A stretch of DNA of 64,000 bases from Cerioporus squamosus. Its lineage: Eukaryota > Basidiomycota > Agaricomycetes > Polyporales > Polyporaceae. The stretch's first letter is position 1. The number at the start of each line of letters is the position of its first letter. The stretch is from contig JABYQS010000149.1 of the NCBI GenBank assembly GCA_022592435.1, positions 1 to 64,000 on the forward strand. Direction: 5' to 3'. Both the position numbers and the translations under genes were made by a program. This document shows positions 56,418-64,000 of the stretch, piece by piece. The notes below the pieces were generated by a model, which was not told where the DNA came from, made no database searches, and worked only from the letters and a program-made list of their open reading frames with translations.

Positions 56418-59400
56418 TGCTGGTCGCGAAACCCATGGAGCGACGGATGTCAGTCCACGTTATGCAACGGGGTGAAACATACTAGACTGACCGCTGGCGG
56501 TGGGATAGCGCGGGACGGTGCGACGAAAAGGGAAGTATGTCAGTAAATGCGGTGGGGTCGAGCCTTGAGAGGGGGTGCCGCCGATGGAGGAGGACTTGAG
56601 GGCATAGTGGTGACTCGGACTCGCAGTTATATGTATGCCACCCGCACGCTGCTTGATTGACCGCTCAAGCAACTTCTGGCGCTGGGGCTAGGGCAAATAC
56701 CATGTTTTGCGCTATTTGGACCGCGGACCGGAAGGAGTGCGTGGGAGTTGTCAAACCACCTTCATATATCGGTGATGGCGGCCAAGCCTAAGAGCAGTGT
56801 CATCAGTGCCGCACCCATGCACCCAACACGTTCCTAGTAACCGCAGTGTAAGCTCCTAGTAGCGCTCCGAACCCTAAGCTAGCAGCTACAGATGTGGAGG
56901 CTTTGCCCAGACGTACAGCAGCGGGAGGCATCTGGCAGCTCGGCATCTCGGCTGCCTTAAGGAAAATGAGCGACTAGATAGAGTCTCATACCCAAGTACG
57001 ACTCACCTATGCTGACGCTACACGCTCGTGCAGCCCATCGTGCCACAGACACGCCACCGGGAGAGTGATGCCTCGTTTGGATCCCTCTTGAAAGACCAGA
57101 TCGCCAGAGGATCGGAGAACGGAGATATCGGCCTGGGATGAAACTGCTTTGAAGGACATGCGTGCGCAACGAGGAGACTCGAACAGCGAAATTGCCTGAT
57201 GCGCAGGTCTGTTAGGAGATTCGGAAGCAGGCACTGACCCCCCAGATCCGTATTTGGTCTAGGACGACCACTCTATAAGTTTGCAGGCCATCAAGAAGGC
57301 ATGTGGACGTACTAGGCGATTTTGGCCCTGAACAGAACGAAGGTTTCGCGACGTGCGACATCAGACCCAAGGCCAGCGGTCTAGTTGATTTCCCTACGCT
57401 TCCGTGTTCCACGAGAGACGAAGGCTGTACATATCGTCCGCATCGTAGGCAGATGGTTCGCGAGGTGTCTTGATGACGGTGTGAAGTATTTGAACGTCGG
57501 CTCGGAGTGGTTTTCGACATGCAGGACGACCCGAGAGCGTACGGGGGCGCGTCGAAATTTGACCAACTTTGATCGCCGACAATCGCCCTGCGAGGTTCCG
57601 ATTATCACGTATGTCTCGAGCAGTCAAGTGGGACCTCCAAGTTGCGGGGCGGAGTGAGGCTGTGTGTAATAACGACCACTCGGCAGTACCGAGACAGCGT
57701 TCCCTGGTGTACTCTCGGCTCAGCTATCGGCAAGCGAGGACCACTTGTTCTTCTCCCCGTGGGGCGGAGCACATGCGAACTGGGGAGCGCACTGCATAGG
57801 AACATCTCGGGACGTGGCGCTCCGTAGTCCTCGCTCGTATCGGAATCCCTCAGCGTTGGCGAGTTGCTGATCGACAGCTGACCGGGCAGCAAAAGTAGCG
57901 ATTCTGGATCGTTCAGCGCACCGCGATGGACAAGCAGAGAGCGATTCAGTGCAACTCACCTCATCCAAGACTTAGGACGACGCGAGCTCCAAGATAACAC
58001 TCTGCCCGACCACTAGGTCCCTGACTCGGCAATGCGTCAGTGTCCCACTTATGTTCATGGGCGGCCCATGGAGGGGAGTTGGTTGCAACATTAAGGCACC
58101 ATGGCGAGATCTAGACGAACATACGGCAATGCTCAGTACAGAACACTCCCTTGAGTGAGCGCTCACGCACCTGGTATGTTCGATATACCTATCCAGTGAC
58201 AAGGGGTCGATCGGCAGAGCAGTAATCCTCAAAAGCTCGCTGATCCACTGACAGCTGAGCGCTGACTGACGCGCCGGCGGGTCTTGGACGTAATAACGTA
58301 CAAGGCATAACCCTCGCACATATCGTACGGTGCCGTAGATGTAGTTGGGATTCGAGGACATTTGGATGGGCAGGGATGTAAGATTTGCGCCCTCCGAGTT
58401 CTCGGCACCCTTGCGGCAAGTGTCAGGCTTGCAGCCAATCCAACGGGTATGATCTGACATCGCAGATCAGTACAGTAACAGTAATCAGTGACCTCTTGCT
58501 CACCCTGTTTCAGGTAATGGTGGACACAGGGCTTAGGCTTGGGCGCACCTTGTCAGCGCACAGTAACCTAACCTATCCCAGGTTGCTACCTGAATAGATC
58601 TACCGGATCGCGAGGTTGCGTCCTCTTCGCATTTCAAAGCAGGTGTATCTGCGTTCACGTCGTATGATTACCAGGAGACGGACTGGGACAGGCATCTGAA
58701 AGTGTAGACGGAGTTCGTGGTTAGATGTTGAGATATGCCAGGCGCCGTCGTCAACGTGGCGCGAGCGTGACTTGGGCGTCACCCCAAGCGCTTACGACCA
58801 CTTCGCCACATACGGCCATCCTGAGCACCGCGCGAGGTACGCATATGCATTGCATATATCCGCAATTCATACTCCTTCCCAAACTGCCTCATGGGATTCA
58901 CTGTGAGGATAGCGGGCTTTTCAGCTGACATGCAAGAGAATAGACTGGTGCGGTCGCGAACTCCGAATCTCCCAAGGATCTAGGGTATGTCAAAGACTAC
59001 ACCACCCAGACAGTGTCGTGGCCCGGACATTCCACGACCCCATGTCGAGACTGCGCCCATATAGTCTAGAGAAGCTGCGAGTGGAGATAACGCACCGAAA
59101 ACTCCGCGGCTCCGACCCCAGATTGTCGGAACTTGGGCTGCGCTCCGTCCTCTGGAACCCTAGAAGCTGCAGCGGCATCCCACTTATCTCCGCTCACAGC
59201 AGAGCCGCTCAAGAGCACAGAGATCTAAGTATGACCCCAATCAGAGTCAGCCCTGCAGAAGACCTGTCTCACTCTGATAAGTCGAACAGCTCGGCGATGC
59301 GCTCGCCGCCCTTCAAGTGCCTGGGAGGACCTCACGCGTGGCGCCATAGTAGATGGCGATCGTGCGGTCAAAGGGGACGATCAAAAGCGCGAGGGTCCTT

Positions 59401-61360
59401 GTCAGTCAGCGTCCACCATGACCTGCGCACATCCGACGTGCGCCGCCGGGACCTTCTGCCGTCATGTTGATCTGTGCTGGCGTCACGCTCGCAGACGACC
59501 CCCGCAATCTCAAGGCAACAGCGCAAAGCAGCCGCCTGCTCGCGGTAACCGATCGTGACCACAAGCGTCTGCGAGAGCGGAGCTCGGGGTTGCACTTCCC
59601 GTCAGACGCCTCCCTTGTCAAGGATGAAGTGACATAGGCTCGCGAGCTTGTCGGTCAGTCGTTTACATCGGGTTACTGATCTCATGCTAAGTAATACTTT
59701 GTGCGGTCAGCTTGCACCTTCCCCGATGCCCTGCCGACCTGATCAATCGGAGGTACAGGTGTAGTCCAGTGTACTCGTACTCATGCTACTTGACCGTAGA
59801 AGGCTGTAGATGCGAGGATAGATCTTGCTAATGACAACCTTGTAGCCAATCGACACTCAGGCGATGCGCCCGGTCATGCGCCCGAAGTCTCTCTCCGATC
59901 ATGGGAAGGAAGCGCGTCTGGTGGCGCCACTTCGGACCTCCTTCCTTGCTTCCAGAGCCGTACTCGTCAGGTGGGATACTGGTGTGTTGTCACCGACGGT
60001 GTTCGTGGCACTGAATTCTCTCCGACACCGCGATCACGAGGCACTAACTGATCGCGCTCCAGTTTCTGTGTACGTGAAGAACCGACCGCCGATACTCTGG
60101 AAGCTGTGCAACGAGGTATTCTTGCCACGGTGCCAAGAGCCCTCGAATATCCCGGTATGTACCCAAGGAGCCTCCAGCAGACCGCTCCCAGGGGCGCAGC
60201 GTTACGGCGCTGCACAATCGTCGAGAGCTGCTTTTGTCAAGACCTCCGGCGCACCCGTATGGACGGCATAGCTAGCGGTCGCAGTCATGTCGCATGGTGC
60301 CGTTGTGGCGCTTCTCGACGCTGGTAATGGTGACTTCTCACAGGGCCCGTACCTCATGTCTCCGTGTCGCTCACCACGCGCCCGCCCATTACCAAAAAAG
60401 TCCCTCGACCCTGAACGAAGAACGCACTAGAAGCACAGTCCACCTAATCGCCGACCACGAGGAACCTCCGTGCCCCCATTTGGACAGCCCGGTCGCGGCG
60501 CGAGCTCATCTCAAGCCTCATGGATGTCTCCCGCCGTTACCAGAGAAAGGTCGGCGACCCTGACGGTCCGCATTCATATGCGTACCACGAGGACTACAGC
60601 CCGAGCTCGGCAGCCACGCGTAACTCCTCCGCCTCGGACATGCATACGACGTATGTCTTTATCTCTGCTCTAGACCTGTTCAGCTGACCCAAAGCTCACC
60701 GCCCTCCCTTCTCCCATCGTAGAGAGCACACCGACCCTTGCGGACAGCGCGCTCAGAGCTTACTCGGAGTTCTCGCTTCCCCGACTAGCGACCGGAGCAG
60801 AACCCTAAGTAAGCACTAGATCAGTTCCGGACGTGAAGCGTCGTTCTTACTTCTCACATGTTACTCATCTTTACACGGCGACATACTGCGGCTAGGACAG
60901 GAAGCGCAGAACGCTATCATAGGATTCGGACAAGAACTGACAAGAAGCATAATGCTGACAGAAAGGCGGTGGCTGGCCGGGCGGTCGTCCGATGGCGGTG
61001 GCAATTGGCCAGATCTCGGCGTGGGACCACCCCACTATGGTGGTCGTCATTACCATATCTAGTAATCATACTGAACGCGACTCGATTAGGCTAACAATCG
61101 CCCCGCGTCGATAGCCAAGGCTTGTAGAGCGATGCCTCCTATGTTGTTTGGGCGCATGTCACCGGTATCATGCTATGCTCTATGTCGATACATGTATCCC
61201 TTGTTCTGACATCCGGTCTGAGCCAGAATGATCCAGAAAAACTGTATCCTCGAAAGTCAAGAGTCGTGCAAAGAAGGTGGAAGAGCAACAAGTGAGATAT
61301 AATAACGGCATACCGGAGTCTGGTACAATCCAGGAAGTGGTCTGTAACAGACGCAACAAG
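56418..61360. other. 4.9 kb without a supported gene
   Basis: Only frames below about 165 codons, overlapping on both strands, no domain and no convincing splice chain. No tRNA and no terminal repeat pair recognised. A decayed or lineage-specific gene may be present and missed. Confidence 0.4.
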
Positions 61361-62006
61361 CTAAACCGAGGTACATGACAGCACAGCGAGAACGAGACAT
61401 TGATAAGGCGCGGACATAGCGAGTAACAGAGTAGCTAATCGACGAGACAGAGAGAAAAGCACACCGAACTCAGGGTATAAAAGACTTGCAACGTATAGCA
61501 AAGAGCTAAAACACAGGATTGGACAATGATGAAGATACAGGGATACCGACTGGCACAACAAATGTCCTCGGAATGGAAGCAGTAACCCATCATACGTCGA
61601 GTATGTCACAGCGCGTGGACATAACCCGATGGGAGGCTTTGTAGGGGGCGGGAAGGTGGGCGATGTGGTGTCAACGCTCCCCGTCTGACGTGCAAGACGC
61701 CTATCGCTGAGGCAGCGAGGGCACTTGGATCTGTCGACGGAGGCGATAGGCGATCCGCGATGGGCAGCGTAGTTGTGGATGTGCTTGAGATCGCACGCGG
61801 GCGTCCGCGCACAGCACTTCTTACGCGCGGCGAGGCAAAATCCAACAACCATGAGGATGAATAGCGCTGAAGACGCGACATGGGTGTTGTTTTCAGTGGA
61901 AAGGGGGTGAATATAACGTACCGGAGCAGCCAGTGATCACAATGATGAGCTCCAGCGAGAGCGGGCCGCCCTCCTGAGGTTCTTTATCGACGTTGAAAGG
62001 AGCCAT
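61361..62006 (-). CDS. Small single-pass membrane protein B
   Basis: Two exons (62006-61922, 61866-61361; 55-nt intron, phase 1) give up to 196 residues. N-terminus MAPFNVDKEPQEGG, membrane helix LELIIVITGCSALFILMVVG split by the intron at the same phase as in protein A, then a Cys-rich juxtamembrane stretch (CLAARKKCCARTPAC), a CPRCLSD motif and PTFPPPTKPPIG. The last about 70 codons (from about YSTYDG) look like untranslated sequence that happens to stay open, so the true end may be earlier through an unseen intron. The Cys cluster could be palmitoylated. Function unknown. Confidence 0.6.
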
Positions 62007-64000
62007 GAATGTTTTGGAAGATGCGGAAGAGTGTTGAATACGAGGGGAAAGTTGCGAGGGTACGGGCGATGATGGTGACGAGGACGAGGGTGTTGTCGAC
62101 ACCGCGGATAGGATGTTTTAGAGGGGTAGTGTCGAGAGCCCGGGGATATAAGTATCAGGACAGAGACACGGGCTTTGGGCTGAGTCTTTGGCAAGAGTCG
62201 GAGTTCAGTCTTCTTATCGTGGCCTAAGGCGACAGTGTAGACCAGAGATGAAGTGATAATAGGAAATTGAAGTGGGAGCAAGACGGGCTGTGCGCAGGCT
62301 GAGGCGCGAGCGTCCGTCAGTCGGGGCGCCCGTTGCCCTGCGTTGCACCCCGCGCAGGGCTCATTGACTGTGTACGTCAATGATTTGGCCAGACAGGAGC
62401 CGGTCTTACTGGTTCTACGGCACGCGGCGTGGGGTCAGTCACTGCGGTGTTCGCTGACATCTATCGCCACTCTCACGCCGCTGGGAATACGCTGTTTTGC
62501 TGTTGCTCACTGGCCAATAAGGGGCCGATTGTGCGGATCGATGGTCATATTGGGCGCAATCCGGGTAAATTGGGCGCAATCTGCGTGAATCAGTCGCAAC
62601 CCTTGTGAATTGGTCGCAATCCGGGTCCAGCCTCACCTTATGCACCCTTTCGCCGGTCCATTTAGACCACAGACCGCCCATCGAGCTTCCTCGCACTCGT
62701 GCCGGTCAGCCGGAGGAGGCTTCGCGCTCGGCAGCGCCTGAATGGTAAAAATGGAGGGAGGAACGTGCCTTGCCTTTCGGAGTCCGGTTTTCATCTGACA
62801 GGTATCAGAACAGCATGACTTCCGGAGAGTTCTGACTTACTCGCACAGTCTTGCCGGGAAATTTTGCGGGTCAGCGCGAGAGCTCGAAGTACCTAGCGAC
62901 ATACAAGTGACCCACCAAGTCTTGCTGTCTTCCCGATACATAGATCAGCCGTCTCCAGTGCGCTTGAAGAAGAGAGAGTCAAGCTCGAGATATGTGGCAG
63001 CAAGCAGTGGGTAGTGAGTAAGCTTGAGTAAGTACGATAGCAGTGCAATTCGATCAATGCACGCGACCCCGATCACCATATATGGAATCCATACTGAACG
63101 CCTGTGGCGGGCTTCGCCGCTTGAAACGGCAATCGATGATGTCACCTATTGCTTATTTAGTGTAAACCCTGTATCTGATTGGAGAAGATCACACGCTGTA
63201 CCAGCGGTTCTCATAGCATCACCGTGGTCGGACGGGCCTAGAAGGGAGCTCTCCTCAATCAGCATATCAGGGTCGGGATGAGTACTGCCATACCATCCTT
63301 GTAGTCCCGCAGCACAGGAGGCATCGCCTAAAAACCGAGGAACATGGTGAGCCTCTGACACGGAGTAAAATTTTTAGCTCGTTGAAACTTGACCAATCGT
63401 GTCCGTAAGATCCCGTCGGCTGCAGTACCGTAACGCATTGGGTCTGGTCTGAAAACTTCACGAAGGTACGTCACAGCCGCAAGCAAGCTCAGTTGTCCGG
63501 CGGCCTGTCAGAACATTCAATTTGCAGGATACATTGATGCCGGTGCAGCGACGGTCCGTCCCGTCAAGTGGGTCCCGCTGGCACCTGTCCGCAGCCTTTT
63601 TCGGCGCGGAGAAGGCAAAACCGACGCCCGGATGGACATCGAACGCACCTTCCTCCTAGCATGCGCAACCGTGCGTCACTCGAGGGCCGTGCGCGAGGTG
63701 TACCGCCCACCGGTGGAATCTTCCAACAGAAGAGATGAGAAGGACCGACGGAGGCTAGACCCGCTGCAGTCCGGTCAGTGAACCGGACAAGCAGACCCCC
63801 GTTCTTCGGCCGCTTCGTTGATCGTCCTGTGGCAAGTGCTCGCTACTGGTGCCATCGTGCGGGTTGCAACTGAAGTTTTACATTTGAGTGGCGATGCGTT
63901 AGGCGCGATCGATATCGAGGCGACATATACGAGCGGGTTGCAGAGCAGGAAATCGAGCGAAGTCATGTACAGTAGCAAAGCAGCATCTGAAGATCTGAAG
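62007..64000. other. 2 kb without a supported gene
   Basis: Contains the promoter of membrane protein B, a 20-bp tandem repeat (below) and short frames only. The window ends without a partial gene that I can recognise. Confidence 0.45.
62549..62628. repeat. Four tandem units of 20 bp
   Basis: Units start at 62549, 62569, 62589 and 62609 with core (t/c)(g/a)g(g/t)cgcaa(t/c)cc. Exact 20-bp spacing with drifting units. Not in a gene. Confidence 0.85.

Overview
The window is nuclear DNA of a filamentous basidiomycete, most likely an agaricomycete of the polypore type. Genes are split by many GT-AG introns of about 45-65 nt with CTRAY-like branch points, intergenic distances are short, F-box/LRR genes and cytochrome P450s are frequent, and the conserved proteins (proteasome beta-6, RPAP1, PRMT3, CCDC25) read like fungal orthologues. 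No bacterial, viral or organellar genes, no rRNA and no CRISPR array were seen. Gene models below were built by hand from reading frames, splice sites and family resemblance; exon boundaries are inferred, not backed by transcripts.

Layout. 0-3 kb: no supported gene. 3.1-4.5 kb (-): 20S proteasome beta-6. 4.5-10 kb: no supported gene. 10-13.6 kb (-): a fungal protein of the family mislabelled geranylgeranyl pyrophosphate synthetase, then an F-box/LRR-like protein. 14.1-18.6 kb (+): a membrane-anchored aldo-keto reductase and a Ser/Thr kinase with an HGD catalytic loop and a split activation segment. 19.2-24.6 kb (-): a cytochrome P450 with two compensating indels, an F-box gene with three apparent one-base losses, and a C2H2 zinc-finger protein.

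25-35 kb is the accessory part. It holds three diverged copies of one duplication unit: a signal-peptide, Ser/Thr-rich tandem-repeat gene on the + strand (27.7 pseudogene, 29.8 frameshifted, 33.7 intact), preceded by a decayed minus-strand remnant and followed by a shared 3' block. Between copies two and three lies an 813-bp element with 80-bp inverted repeats, a TAA target duplication and two outward-facing tRNA-like Pol III units.

35-51 kb is dense housekeeping: RPAP1 (-), an unknown gene (-), PRMT3 (+), a small Lys-rich protein (-), a 2-oxoglutarate/Fe(II) oxygenase (+) convergent with a second P450 (-), and CCDC25/Jlp2 (+). 51-53 kb: two tandem paralogues of a tiny conserved protein. 53-64 kb is sparse, with two small single-pass membrane proteins sharing one architecture. 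The genes do not form an obvious pathway: the P450s, the oxygenase and the reductase are redox enzymes without a biosynthetic backbone gene beside them.
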